Source: Brachybacterium massiliense
GTDB taxonomy: Bacteria; Actinomycetota; Actinomycetes; Actinomycetales; Dermabacteraceae
Length of the DNA stretch: 64,000 nt
Direction: 5' to 3'
Assembly: GCF_900184245.1 (NCBI RefSeq)
Contig: NZ_FXXB01000005.1
Coordinates: 225,749-289,748, forward strand
The translations under genes and the position numbers were made by a program. Below, piece after piece: positions 1-8,354 of this stretch (the first letter of the stretch is position 1; each line of letters begins with the position of its first letter). The notes beneath the pieces are model-generated. The model saw only the letters and a list, made by a program, of their open reading frames with translations, made no database searches and was not told the DNA's origin.

Positions 1-348
1 ATCATCCTGGTGGGCCTGCCGTTCTTCGTGATGGGCTGGTTCCAGATGTACGCGCTGCTGCGCGCGCTCAAGGAGGACGCCGGCGAGCTGCCGCCCATCC
101 GCACCCGCGAGTGGGCCCAGGTGCTGCCGCCCGAGGAGTACGAGCGCCGCGAGGAGGACGAGGAGTACGACGCCGACGACTACGTGGTCGAGCCGACCTT
201 CACCACCGAGGTGCCGGTGCTCACCGATCCCTACGAGGAGATCGCGGACGTCGACCTGGACTACCAGCCGGAGCAGGGCACCCTGCCCTCCCGCACCGGC
301 AGCTCCAAGGCGGATCTGCCTGAGGGAGGCCGCAACCAGTCCCACTGA
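1..348 (+). CDS. 3' end of a membrane protein (partial)
   Basis: The reading frame is open from base 1, so the gene begins to the left of the window and only about 115 residues are seen. It opens with the end of a hydrophobic segment (LVGLPFFVMGWFQMY), followed by a long acidic cytoplasmic-type tail rich in Glu, Asp and Tyr and ending at a TGA. A transmembrane helix followed by a charged C-terminal tail is what a permease would show, but the family cannot be named from this piece. It is followed by a strong hairpin terminator. Confidence 0.7.
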   Translation: MILVGLPFFVMGWFQMYALLRALKEDAGELPPIRTREWAQVLPPEEYERREEDEEYDADDYVVEPTFTTEVPVLTDPYEEIADVDLDYQPEQGTLPSRTGSSKADLPEGGRNQSH

Positions 349-373
349 CCCGTCCCGAACGGGGCAGGACGGA

Positions 374-416
374 CAGAAGGGCCGACGCCCGCGGAAGCGG
401 TGCGTCGGCCCTTCTG
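374..416. terminator. bidirectional hairpin terminator
   Basis: A perfect 15-bp inverted repeat (CAGAAGGGCCGACGC and its complement) with a 13-nt loop lies between two convergent genes. Its outer pairs give AGAAGG on one side and CCTTCT on the other, so it can work in both directions. Confidence 0.75.
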
Positions 417-446
417 CGTCGGCCCCGCGGAGTGAGGCGGCGAGCC

Positions 447-1451
447 TCAGGCGGGATCGACCTGATGCGCCTCGCCGCGGCGGCGGTAGTACACCGCCAG
501 CACCGCGCCGGAGAGGTTGTGCCAGATCGAGAAGATCGCGGCCGGCAGCACCGCCGCAGGTGCGAAGGCGCTCGCGGCGAGCGTCGCGGCCAGGCCCGAG
601 TTCTGCATCCCCACCTCGATCGAGGTGGTGCGCGCGGCGCGCTCGCCCTGGCGCAGCAGACGCGCCACCCAGTAGCCCAGCAGGTAGCCGATTGCGTTGT
701 GCAGCACCACGGCCAGCAGCACCAGCGCACCGGCGGAGACGATCGCCTCGGTCGAGCCGCTGACCACCGCGATCACCACCAGCGAGATGCCGGCGACGCT
801 CACCCACGGCAGTGCCGGCAGGATGCGGTCCACAAGGCGCCCGGCGAGCAGGCGGATCACCAGGCCGCCGATCACCGGGATCAGCACCATCTGCACGATC
901 GACATCGCCATCGAGCCCGCATCCACAGGGAGGTAGGAGCCGGCGAGCCACAGCGTCAGCAGCGGGGTCAGCAGCGGGGCCAGCAGGGTCGAGATCGAGG
1001 TCATCGTCACCGACAGTGCGGTGTCCGCCTTGGCCAGGTAGCTGATCACGTTCGAGCTGGTGCCGCCCGGCGCCGAGCCCACCAGGATCACGCCCACCGC
1101 GAGCTCGGGCGGGAGCTGCAGCAGCACCGCGACGCCGAGGCCCACCAGCGGCATGATCACGTACTGCGCGACCACGCCGATCAGGATCGGCAGCGGCCTG
1201 CACGCCACCAGCGCGAAGTCCGGGATGGTGAGAGTCAGGCCCATCGCGAACATGATGATGCCCAGGTAGATGCTGGTGAACTGCGCGAGGGACTGGCCGA
1301 CGCTGGGCACGAAGAAGCCGAACGCCGCGACGGCGAGGATCAGGACGGGGAACACGGTCACCGCGACGCGCGCGGAGCGGTCCTCGGAGGTGCGGGCGGC
1401 CGACGGAGCGGCGCCGCGCACGTCCTCAGGAGCGGGGGAGGGAGTGGCCAT
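447..1451 (-). CDS. bile acid:sodium symporter (BASS) family protein
   Basis: The 334-residue protein has about nine to ten hydrophobic segments and BASS-family signatures: FAMGLTL near the start, GSAPGGTSSNVISYLAKAD in the middle, and EVGMQNSGLAATLA near the end. The family exchanges sodium for organic anions (bile acids, pantoate, 2-keto acids) across the cytoplasmic membrane; the substrate here is unknown. The ATG at 1451 was chosen because the upstream extension is a proline/arginine-rich read-through of the neighbouring gene. The gene lies 17 bp downstream of the ligase gene on the same strand, so the two are probably co-transcribed. Confidence 0.85.
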   Translation of the reverse strand: MATPSPAPEDVRGAAPSAARTSEDRSARVAVTVFPVLILAVAAFGFFVPSVGQSLAQFTSIYLGIIMFAMGLTLTIPDFALVACRPLPILIGVVAQYVIMPLVGLGVAVLLQLPPELAVGVILVGSAPGGTSSNVISYLAKADTALSVTMTSISTLLAPLLTPLLTLWLAGSYLPVDAGSMAMSIVQMVLIPVIGGLVIRLLAGRLVDRILPALPWVSVAGISLVVIAVVSGSTEAIVSAGALVLLAVVLHNAIGYLLGYWVARLLRQGERAARTTSIEVGMQNSGLAATLAASAFAPAAVLPAAIFSIWHNLSGAVLAVYYRRRGEAHQVDPA

Positions 1452-1468
1452 ACCCCCATCGTGCCGAG

Positions 1469-2995
1469 CTATGAGATGGGCGTCCGGGATGTGGACGCAC
1501 TGTCCCGTTGGCGGGCCGGGACCGGCCAGGCGTGGACCGGCTCCCCGGTGTCCACCGCCGCGCGGTAGAGCCGGGTCATCTCGGCCAGAGCCTCCGGACG
1601 GCTGGCCCCGCGCAGCTCGAGCGAGGTGACGGTGTCGATCTGCCAGCGGGCGCCGTTGCGGCCGGTGCGGGCGCGCTCGGTGAGGATGCCGCAGTAGTGG
1701 GCGGTGACGTCCTCGTCGGCCCCGAGCGCCGCCAGCCCCTCCATGGCCTGGGGGATCAGCTGCTCCAGCAGCAGATCCGCCACCCGCACCCGCCCGATCC
1801 TGGGCCACTGCACCCGGGCCTCGAGGCCCCAGCGGGCGCACTGCTGGAACGTCTCGGCCGCCTGCTCGAAGCTCATCCTCGACCACAGCGGGCGCCGCTC
1901 GTGGACCAGCGAATGCAGGATCCCGTAGAAGAACGCGGCGTTCGCGGCCATGTCCGCGGGCGAGGGCCCGGCCGGCAGCAGCCTGTTCTCGAGCCGCAGG
2001 TGCGGGACGTCGGTGCCGGGATCGTAGATCGGCCGGTTCCAGCGCCACACCGTGCCGTTGTGGAGCATCAGCTCATGCAGCCGCGGCGCCGACCCCTCGG
2101 TGAGCAACGGCTCCGCGGCCATCTCCCGCGACTCGGGGATCAGCGCGGGGAACAGGCGCACGTTCTCCTCGAAGAGGTCGAACATCGAGGTGATCCACCG
2201 CTCGCCGAACCACACCCGCGGCCGCACACCCTGCGCCGCGTACTCGGGCGGGCGGGTGTCCAGGGCCTGCACGAAGGTGGGCACGCGGGTCTCGTGCCAC
2301 AGGCGGCGGCCCAGCAGGAAGGGGGAGTTCGCGGCCAGCGCCACCTGCGGCCCGGCGATCGCCTGAGCGGCGTTCCAGGTCGCGGCGAAATGCTCGGGCG
2401 GCACCTGGAGATGCAGCTGCATCGAGGTGCACGCGGACTCCGGCGCGATCGAGTCGAACAGCAGGTCCAGCCCCTTGCCCTCGCCCTCGATGCTGAGATG
2501 GATCTCCTCGCCGCGCGCCTCAAGCACGCTGTTCTGGAGCGCCTCGTAGCGGGCGCCGGGGGCACGCCACTCGTCGTCCGCGAACAGCTCCTCGTCCACG
2601 GTGGGCAAGTGGCCGATCGGCACCACCCGTGCGCCGCGTTCCTGCGCGGCGGCGTCGGCCCGGGCGATCTTCTCGCTCAACTCCTGCTCGAGCTCGCGCA
2701 GGCCGCCGCCCTGGGGGCGGGTCACCGGGAGGTTCGCCTCGAGGTTGAAGCGGCCGATCTCGTGGACGTAGTCCTCGTCATCCAGATCCTCGAGCAGGCG
2801 GTCCGCCAGCAGCGCCGGCGCCATGGTGTCCGTGCGGGCGAGGTTCATCTCGAGCTCGACGCCCACGGTGCCCTCGTCGATGAACTCCGCGGTGTCGAGG
2901 AAGGACTCGAACAGGTCCAGGTTGCGGCGAAGCTCCCGGCGGTAGTGCGTGCGCTGGGAGCGGGTGTACTCCGTGGTGCCGATCTCGCGTCCCAT
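1469..2995 (-). CDS. glutamate-cysteine ligase-like (GCS2) enzyme
   Basis: This 508-residue protein resembles the GCS2 carboxylate-amine ligase family, which joins a carboxylate (often glutamate) to an amine with ATP. Family-like blocks are GVELEMNLA (about residue 45, metal/ATP-binding glutamates), IGRFNLEANLPV, CTSMQLHLQVP and LRLENRLLPAGPS. The start at 2995 has a good GGAGG seven bases upstream. At about 500 residues it is longer than YbdK-type members (about 370). Actinobacteria of this group usually make mycothiol, so a role in glutathione synthesis should not be assumed. Probably the first gene of a pair with the BASS transporter. Confidence 0.75.
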   Translation of the reverse strand: MGREIGTTEYTRSQRTHYRRELRRNLDLFESFLDTAEFIDEGTVGVELEMNLARTDTMAPALLADRLLEDLDDEDYVHEIGRFNLEANLPVTRPQGGGLRELEQELSEKIARADAAAQERGARVVPIGHLPTVDEELFADDEWRAPGARYEALQNSVLEARGEEIHLSIEGEGKGLDLLFDSIAPESACTSMQLHLQVPPEHFAATWNAAQAIAGPQVALAANSPFLLGRRLWHETRVPTFVQALDTRPPEYAAQGVRPRVWFGERWITSMFDLFEENVRLFPALIPESREMAAEPLLTEGSAPRLHELMLHNGTVWRWNRPIYDPGTDVPHLRLENRLLPAGPSPADMAANAAFFYGILHSLVHERRPLWSRMSFEQAAETFQQCARWGLEARVQWPRIGRVRVADLLLEQLIPQAMEGLAALGADEDVTAHYCGILTERARTGRNGARWQIDTVTSLELRGASRPEALAEMTRLYRAAVDTGEPVHAWPVPARQRDSASTSRTPIS

Positions 2996-3097
2996 GGCGG
3001 TCCTCCGGGTGGTGAGGGGATGAGGTGCGCTCATCCAAGCATGTCCGTCCCGTGAGGGTGGCGCCGCGCCGCCCGGCGGAACGGGTGGTAGGGGCCG

Positions 3098-3325
3098 GTG
3101 GCGGGACTCGACGCCGGAGACGAACTGCTGCACCCCGAGGAAGGGGAGGCGCTGCGTGCCGATGCCGTGCTGCACGGCCTCGGTGCGGAGCTGAACACGC
3201 ACCGGGCACGGCGCGCCGGGCTCGAACTCGAGGGCGATGCTCGCCGGCCAGATCCCGCCCGGCCGAGCGAGCCCATGGGGCGCCGCCTGCCCAGGGCCGG
3301 CGGTCGTGCCAGACTGAACGGGTGA
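3098..3325 (+). CDS. small overlapping gene, function unknown
   Basis: A 75-codon frame from GTG 3098 has actinobacterial codon use and starts with an acidic, helical-looking stretch (LDAGDELLHPEEGEALRADA). Its TGA overlaps the GTG of the next gene in a GTGA junction, the arrangement used throughout this window for translationally coupled genes. No ribosome-binding site is convincing and the C-terminus is basic and low in complexity, so it may be non-coding. It fills the otherwise empty 326 bp between the ligase and the next gene. No family was recognised. Confidence 0.3.
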   Translation: MAGLDAGDELLHPEEGEALRADAVLHGLGAELNTHRARRAGLELEGDARRPDPARPSEPMGRRLPRAGGRARLNG

Positions 3326-4176
3326 GCACGCCGATGAACAACTCCCTGCCCTGGCCCGCCGACGCCGAGGTGCTGCCGGTGGCCTCCGTACGACCGGTTC
3401 TGGACCGCCTGGCCTCCCTGGTGACCACCCATGCGCAGGACGCCGCCGCGATCCCGGGCCTCGCTGTGACCGAGGAGGAGGTCAGCGCCGATCCGCCGCC
3501 CGCCCTCGAGCAGATCGTCGACGAGCTCGGGGGGATCACGGTGCGCGGGCTGACCATGCTCACTCTCCAGATCGAGGACCGCACCGACGTGGGCCCCTAC
3601 ACCCTGCTCGGCCCCGCGACCACGTACTACCCCCTGTACGAGACCCCGGACTCCGCGGTGGTGCTCGCGCTCGACGAGGACGGCACCCCCGGCGCGGTCT
3701 ACGGCATCGGCGAGGACCTCGCTCTCCAGCTCGCGGCCCCTGACCTGGGCGCCTACCTCGAGCGCTTCGCCGCGGCCCTCGAGGCGACGCTCGCCGGTCT
3801 CGCCGAGCGCGGCCCGGCGGAGGAGGACTCCGAGGACGCCCGCACCGACGCCGCCGAGCAGCTGATGGATCAGCACCTGTTCGCGGAGCTGCTGGGCATG
3901 CGCGAGATCGAGGAGGCCGACGAGACCGCCGGGGCCGACAAGACCACCGGTACCGACGGGACCGCCGGGACCGGCATCTCCGTCGTGCCGCTGCAGGCCC
4001 CCGCCGCCTCGGGCCTGCCGGGCCTGCCCGCCGGCGCCCTCGCCGTCGCGGATCTGCGCGAGGCGCCCGTCGGCGCGCGCGTGGACCTGATGGACGTGGA
4101 TGTGCCCGGCGACCCGCTCGAGCTCCACGTGGCCTGGAGCGAGCGCGGCCGCGTGATCGCCCTGCTGGGAGGCTGA
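3322..4176 (+). CDS. uncharacterised acidic protein, possibly SUKH/SMI1-like
   Basis: This 284-residue protein starts at GTG 3322 and is not clearly recognised. Residues 50-165 (ALEQIVDELGG ... YYPLYETPDSAVVLALDEDGTP ... LGAYLERFAAALEATL) have the layout of a SUKH/SMI1 immunity domain: a beta hairpin ending in 'LDEDGTPGAVYGI' and then a helix with YLERF. That is a tentative reading. Residues about 199-217 are a Thr/Gly/Asp-rich repeat (AGADKTTGTDGTAGTG), followed by a second small domain. It sits directly before a WXG100-nuclease toxin gene, so an immunity or chaperone role is possible. Confidence 0.55.
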   Translation: MSTPMNNSLPWPADAEVLPVASVRPVLDRLASLVTTHAQDAAAIPGLAVTEEEVSADPPPALEQIVDELGGITVRGLTMLTLQIEDRTDVGPYTLLGPATTYYPLYETPDSAVVLALDEDGTPGAVYGIGEDLALQLAAPDLGAYLERFAAALEATLAGLAERGPAEEDSEDARTDAAEQLMDQHLFAELLGMREIEEADETAGADKTTGTDGTAGTGISVVPLQAPAASGLPGLPAGALAVADLREAPVGARVDLMDVDVPGDPLELHVAWSERGRVIALLGG

Positions 4177-4270
4177 GCCGCGCCCTCGCTCGCGCCCGGC
4201 CGAGGCTCGTGCCCCGCCCGCAGGGGCGTTTCGGTGACCGGCAAGTGAACTCTCGGCGCCGCCGTGCGGG

Positions 4271-4319
4271 ATGGGGAGAACTCCCCATGGTCGGCGCCGC
4301 ACCGCGCTCCCTACGGTGA
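4271..4319 (+). promoter_or_regulatory. palindrome plus -10-like box upstream of toxin gene
   Basis: A perfect 18-bp palindrome, ATGGGGAGAACTCCCCAT (4271-4288), followed directly by GGTCG, is followed 23 bp later by TACGGTGA. The same arrangement recurs at 6215-6262 in front of the second WXG100-like gene. A shared operator with a promoter -10 element is the natural reading. Confidence 0.55.
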
Positions 4320-4349
4320 GTTTGTCGTGACCACGAGCGGGGAGAGCAC

Positions 4350-5615
4350 GTGAACGGATTCCAGGGGGCCGATCCCGAGGCGCTCCGACACCAGGGCGCC
4401 GCCGTCGCATCCGGTGCCGAGCGGATCGAGGACCTCGCCCTGCGCCTGGGCGCCCTGATCGAGTCCGTGGCATGGACCGGACCGGATGCGGACTCCTTCC
4501 GCGCCGACTGGTCCGCCCGGGTGCGCCCCGGCCTCCTCGAGCGCGGCGAGCACCTGCGATCCGAGGCCCGCGCCCTGAACGCGCACGGCGAGGAGCAGGA
4601 CCGCGCCTCGGCCCCCGGCACGGACGGCGCCTCAGCACCGGGCCGCCCGGCAGCCGATGCCGCGCCCTCGCCCGGCTCCGGCCCGTCGGCCGCTCCTCCC
4701 GCCTCGCCCGGCCACACCCTCGGCGGCGCGGGCTCCGAGACGGTGGGCCTGCGCCTGATGGCGGCGAGCACCCCGCTCGCGAGCGCCGCGGAGGTCTCCG
4801 AGGGCATCGGCGAGGGGGACCTCGCCTTCCCCGAGACCGGGATGGAGCTCAGCCCGCCCGAGACCGCGCACACCGTGCGCGTGGACGCGGACCACGAGCT
4901 CGCGCCCGACGGGGCGGAGGAGCCCTTCGGCCTCGACGCCGACGGCGCACCGCTCGAGCTCGCCCCGGACACGGCCTACGACGTGGGAGACCACGGCACG
5001 TACTACACCGACGGCGAGGGCCGCATCAGCTATGTCGAGGCCACCGGCGGCGGGGAGGAGATGAACCCGAACCTCCGCGAGGTGCTGCCCGAGACGACCT
5101 ATCACGTCAACGAATCCACCTACTACCGCACCGACGAGCTGGGCCGCACCGAGCACATGTACGTCCCCGACGTCATCGTGGACCGCGAGATGGCCCGCAG
5201 CCAGTCGATCCAGTCGAAGATCGCCGAGCGCTGGGACATGGCCGGGGACGGCACCTCCGAACCGGTCGAGTTCAACGCCGGGCACGTGCTGGCCCGCCAG
5301 CTCGGCGGGATCCGCGAGGAGATCAACTACACCCGCCAGTGGGACGAGGTGAACCAGGCCCGCAGCGGCCAGGACACCATCTACAGCTACGAGTCGCTGA
5401 TGGCCGACGGGATCACCGACGAGGGCCGCTCCTACTCCTACGAGACCCTCGTGACCTGGGGCGATGAACAGCCCTCAGGGGTGGGCCCCGAGCACGACAG
5501 CGCCCCCTGGGAGTACGTGCCCGAGGGCTACGACGTGCGGATCCACGAGGACGGCGAGCAGATCGTGGACGCGCACCTGCCGAACTACCCTGAAGGCGCC
5601 CGCTTCCCCGACTGA
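4350..5615 (+). CDS. WXG100-like polymorphic toxin with NucA/NS_2-type nuclease C-terminus
   Basis: The 421-residue protein starts at GTG 4350 behind GGGGAGAG. Residues 1-90 form a helical WXG100-like domain with the turn 'AWTGPDADSFRADW'. Residues 90-135 are an Ala/Pro/Ser-rich linker. Residues about 205-420 match the layout of the DNA/RNA non-specific endonuclease NS_2 toxin domain: YRTDELGRT, then GHVLARQLGG with the likely catalytic His312, then INYTRQWDEVN with Asn326 and Asn335, and a YESL motif. In known systems such proteins are exported by type VII secretion and degrade nucleic acid in rival cells. No secretion machinery lies in the window. The next gene is the probable immunity gene. 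Confidence 0.75.
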   Translation: MNGFQGADPEALRHQGAAVASGAERIEDLALRLGALIESVAWTGPDADSFRADWSARVRPGLLERGEHLRSEARALNAHGEEQDRASAPGTDGASAPGRPAADAAPSPGSGPSAAPPASPGHTLGGAGSETVGLRLMAASTPLASAAEVSEGIGEGDLAFPETGMELSPPETAHTVRVDADHELAPDGAEEPFGLDADGAPLELAPDTAYDVGDHGTYYTDGEGRISYVEATGGGEEMNPNLREVLPETTYHVNESTYYRTDELGRTEHMYVPDVIVDREMARSQSIQSKIAERWDMAGDGTSEPVEFNAGHVLARQLGGIREEINYTRQWDEVNQARSGQDTIYSYESLMADGITDEGRSYSYETLVTWGDEQPSGVGPEHDSAPWEYVPEGYDVRIHEDGEQIVDAHLPNYPEGARFPD

Positions 5616-5705
5616 GCCGGCCCGAGCTGACCAGAGCTGGCCTGAGCCACCCGGTGCCGGCGCCGCTGATGATTCCTGCAGATCGACCCCCTGTGGAGGG
5701 ACCCC

Positions 5706-6188
5706 GTGACCGAGAACCCGCCCCCGCCCCGCTCTCCGATGGAGCGCCAGGGCGCGCTGCTCCAGGAGCTCGCGGGCGTGCTGCTGGACGCGCTCGACCT
5801 GCCCGACGACTGGGCCTCGGTGGGCGCCGCCTTCCTCCCGCACGGCGAGGGATGGGCCGCGCGCCTCGTGATCACGGGCCGCGACGGCGCCACCTCGGGC
5901 GGGGACGCCCCCTTCGCAGAGGACTCGCAGATCACGACCCTGCTGAACGCCCTCCAGCAGGCCTCCGCCGAGCAGCGCGAGGCCTTCGCCTCCCTCCGGC
6001 TCACCGCATCGCGCAGCATCGAGGAGCCCGAGCGGATCCGGCTGGGCACGGACGTCAACTACGACCGCGACCCCGGCAGCTTCGACGGGCTCGGCGGGAT
6101 CGACGCGCACTACGCGCGGCGTCTCGCGGACCGGGTGGGGGCGCAGCGCCTCCCGGGCTGGATGCAGGAGCTGCTCGAGAGCTCCTGA
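5706..6188 (+). CDS. probable immunity protein for the upstream nuclease
   Basis: This 160-residue acidic protein starts at GTG 5706 behind a clear GGAGGG. Position (90 bp after the toxin), size and a layout of helix, beta sheet (WAARLVITGRDG) and helix (ITTLLNALQQASAEQREAFASLRLT) resemble YezG/DUF600-type immunity proteins that neutralise YeeF-type NS_2 nucleases in Bacillus. The family call is tentative; the immunity role is inferred from synteny. Confidence 0.5.
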   Translation: MTENPPPPRSPMERQGALLQELAGVLLDALDLPDDWASVGAAFLPHGEGWAARLVITGRDGATSGGDAPFAEDSQITTLLNALQQASAEQREAFASLRLTASRSIEEPERIRLGTDVNYDRDPGSFDGLGGIDAHYARRLADRVGAQRLPGWMQELLESS

Positions 6189-6214
6189 GAGGCGGCATCT
6201 TTGCAGGTGGCTGC

Positions 6215-6262
6215 ATGGGCAGTCCTCCCCATGGTCGCAGCGGGAGAGGCTGGGTACGGTGA
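6215..6262 (+). promoter_or_regulatory. second copy of the WXG100 promoter palindrome
   Basis: ATGGGCAGTCCTCCCCAT (6215-6232) is the 4271 palindrome with one arm mismatch. It is followed directly by GGTCG and, 22 bp downstream, by TACGGTGA (6255-6262), as in the first copy. It precedes the WXG100-like gene starting at 6302. Confidence 0.55.
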
Positions 6263-6301
6263 TGTCGACAGCAGGGCAAATGGACGGGGGAGCGGCGGCG
6301 G

Positions 6302-7336
6302 ATGAACGCATTCATGGGGGCTGACACCGAGGCGCTGCGCACCATGGGGACGGTGTGCGCGCGGCGCGCGGAGCTGCTCGCGGATCTCGTGACGCACCTG
6401 GCGGCCACGGTCGACGGCGTCGAATGGATCGGGGAGGACGCCGACCGCTTCCGCGCCGACTGGACCGGGATCGTGCGACCGGCGCTGCAGGAGCAGGAGA
6501 TCGTGCTGCGCCAGCGGGCGCGCCACCTGCTGCAGCACGCCGATGAGCAGGACGAGGCCTCCGCGGTGGACGCCCCGATCTTCCGCACCCAGCCAGGCTT
6601 CCACAGCGGGCCCGGCCTGCTGCGCGGCGGGGTGGCGGACCTCGCCCAGGGGCCGCTGCAGGACATGATGGCGCGACGCGAGGAGCCCTTCGCCGAGCTG
6701 CTGCGGGCGCTGCTCGGCACCCCGGAGGGCCGGGCCCTGCTGCACGGCGCGCTGCTGGGCCGCCTGCTGGGCGGGCTGCTCGGCGATCTCCTGCTGCGTG
6801 CGCTGGTGCTGGACGTCGCGCTCGAGCAGCTGCTGGCGGGCCTCGGCACCGCCGGTGCGCTGAGCGATCTGATCGGCGAGAGCGGACTGCATGAGCCCCT
6901 CGAGGCACCCTCCGAGGCACCGGCCGGCGCGCCGGCCGAGGCGTCGGGGGGTCAGGCATCCGGCGTCGGCTCCGCCGCCGGCGAGGGCGGCACAGGCGGG
7001 GACGCCGGGGGAGGCTCCGGCGGCGGCAGCGGGGGCTCGAGCTCCGGCGGCGGTGCGGCGGAGGCCGGCGGCGCCGAGGCCGACACCGGCGCAGGGGAGC
7101 CCTCGGGCGAGGTGCGACCGCTGGGCCTGCAGGGCCTCGAGCACGGCCCCGGCCAGAGCGCCGGCTCCGGGCCCGGCGGCCGCTTCGTGGTCGATGCCGT
7201 GCAGGAGCCGCGCTCCCTGCTCGAGCGGCTGCTGGAGATGCTCGGCGACGCGATCGGCCCCGTCCCCGCCCCGGGCGGCGCCTCCGCGCTCAGCGACGAC
7301 ATCGGCGCCTCCGCCCTGGGTGAGGCCCGACGCTGA
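6302..7336 (+). CDS. WXG100-like secreted protein with glycine-rich linker
   Basis: The 344-residue product begins MNAFMGADTEALR, closely parallel to the toxin start (GTG-encoded MNGFQGADPEALR), and has the same 'EWIGEDADRFRADW' turn. Residues 1-90 are the WXG100-like helical hairpin. Residues 125-190 are very leucine/glycine-rich. Residues 195-260 are low-complexity Gly/Ser/Ala, and a short C-terminal helix follows. No nuclease or other known toxin domain is visible, so it may be a partner or adaptor for the toxin, or a toxin of unknown type. Confidence 0.6.
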   Translation: MNAFMGADTEALRTMGTVCARRAELLADLVTHLAATVDGVEWIGEDADRFRADWTGIVRPALQEQEIVLRQRARHLLQHADEQDEASAVDAPIFRTQPGFHSGPGLLRGGVADLAQGPLQDMMARREEPFAELLRALLGTPEGRALLHGALLGRLLGGLLGDLLLRALVLDVALEQLLAGLGTAGALSDLIGESGLHEPLEAPSEAPAGAPAEASGGQASGVGSAAGEGGTGGDAGGGSGGGSGGSSSGGGAAEAGGAEADTGAGEPSGEVRPLGLQGLEHGPGQSAGSGPGGRFVVDAVQEPRSLLERLLEMLGDAIGPVPAPGGASALSDDIGASALGEARR

Positions 7337-7397
7337 CGGGTCTACCCTGGATCGAACGCCTCCCTCCCCGTGAGGCCACCCGATCAGGAGTCGTGAC

Positions 7398-8297
7398 ATG
7401 ACCACGCACAGCCCGGACGTCCCCGCGCCGGTCCTCATCCTCGTCCCGGGCGCCGCCGGCGCCCCCGCGGACGGCGGGGCCCGCTTCCACGTCGCCGACG
7501 AGACCGCCCCGCAGCTCGCGGTCACGGATCTGGTCGCCACCCGCGGCGACGGCGTCTTCGAGACCATCGGCGCCTTCGACGGGGTGCCCGTCAACGTCAT
7601 CCCCCACCTCGAGCGGCTCGCCCGCAGCGCCGCGATGGTCGACCTGCCCGCCCCTGATCTCGAGACCGTCGTCGGTGCCGTCGAGGCGGCGATCGCCGCC
7701 CATGAGCCCGTCTCCGAGCTGAGCGTGCGCGTGATGTACACCCGCGGCATCGAGGGCACCGGCACCCCCACCTGCTGGATCCACGCCCGCGTCTCCGACG
7801 ACTGGGCGCCCTACCGCGCCGGGATGAAGGTCGCGCTGCTGGACCGCGGCCTGCCCACCACCAGCGCGCAGACCAGCCCCTGGCTGCTGCCCGGCGCGAA
7901 GACCCTCAGCTACGCGGTCAACATGGCCGCGGTGCGCGAGGCGAAGCGCCGCGGCGCGGCCGACGTGCTGTTCGTCGCGAGCGACGGCTACGTGCTCGAG
8001 GGGCCCACCTCGACGCTGCTGGTGCGCCGCGGCGACGAGTTCCTCACCACCCCGGTCAGCGCCGGGGTGCTCGCCGGGACCAGCGTGAGGTCGCTGTCGG
8101 ACCACCTCGAGGCGGAGCGGGGCACCGGAGTGCGCGAACAGCTGATGACCATCGAGGACGTGACCGGCTCCGACGGCGCGTGGCTGCTGTCCTCGACCCG
8201 CCTGGCCGCCCCGATCACGCACCTGGACGAGGCCGAGCTGCCGGTGGACCGCGCGCTCACCGCCCGCTTCCAACAGGTGCTCACCGGCGCGATCTGA
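7398..8297 (+). CDS. pabC: aminodeoxychorismate lyase-like, class IV aminotransferase fold
   Basis: The 299-residue protein belongs to the PLP-dependent class IV aminotransferase family. Visible are 'ATRGDGVFETIG' near residue 50, the probable Schiff-base lysine in PGAKTLSYAVNM, and the phosphate-binding block SDGYVLEGPTSTLL. The DGVFETIG start is typical of 4-amino-4-deoxychorismate lyase, which releases p-aminobenzoate for folate synthesis. A branched-chain or D-amino-acid aminotransferase is the alternative. CAGGAG stands 8 bp before the ATG. There are no folate neighbours. Confidence 0.7.
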   Translation: MTTHSPDVPAPVLILVPGAAGAPADGGARFHVADETAPQLAVTDLVATRGDGVFETIGAFDGVPVNVIPHLERLARSAAMVDLPAPDLETVVGAVEAAIAAHEPVSELSVRVMYTRGIEGTGTPTCWIHARVSDDWAPYRAGMKVALLDRGLPTTSAQTSPWLLPGAKTLSYAVNMAAVREAKRRGAADVLFVASDGYVLEGPTSTLLVRRGDEFLTTPVSAGVLAGTSVRSLSDHLEAERGTGVREQLMTIEDVTGSDGAWLLSSTRLAAPITHLDEAELPVDRALTARFQQVLTGAI

Positions 8298-8354
8298 CCC
8301 CTGCCGCCCCGCCCGTAGGCGCCGGAGAGAGGGACCGGCGGGCGTGCGGGGCGC

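Noticed and set aside
3031..4638. Long minus-strand frame opposite the 284-aa protein
   Set aside because: Composition is Arg/Gly/Pro-rich read-through; the plus strand has codon bias and coupled starts.
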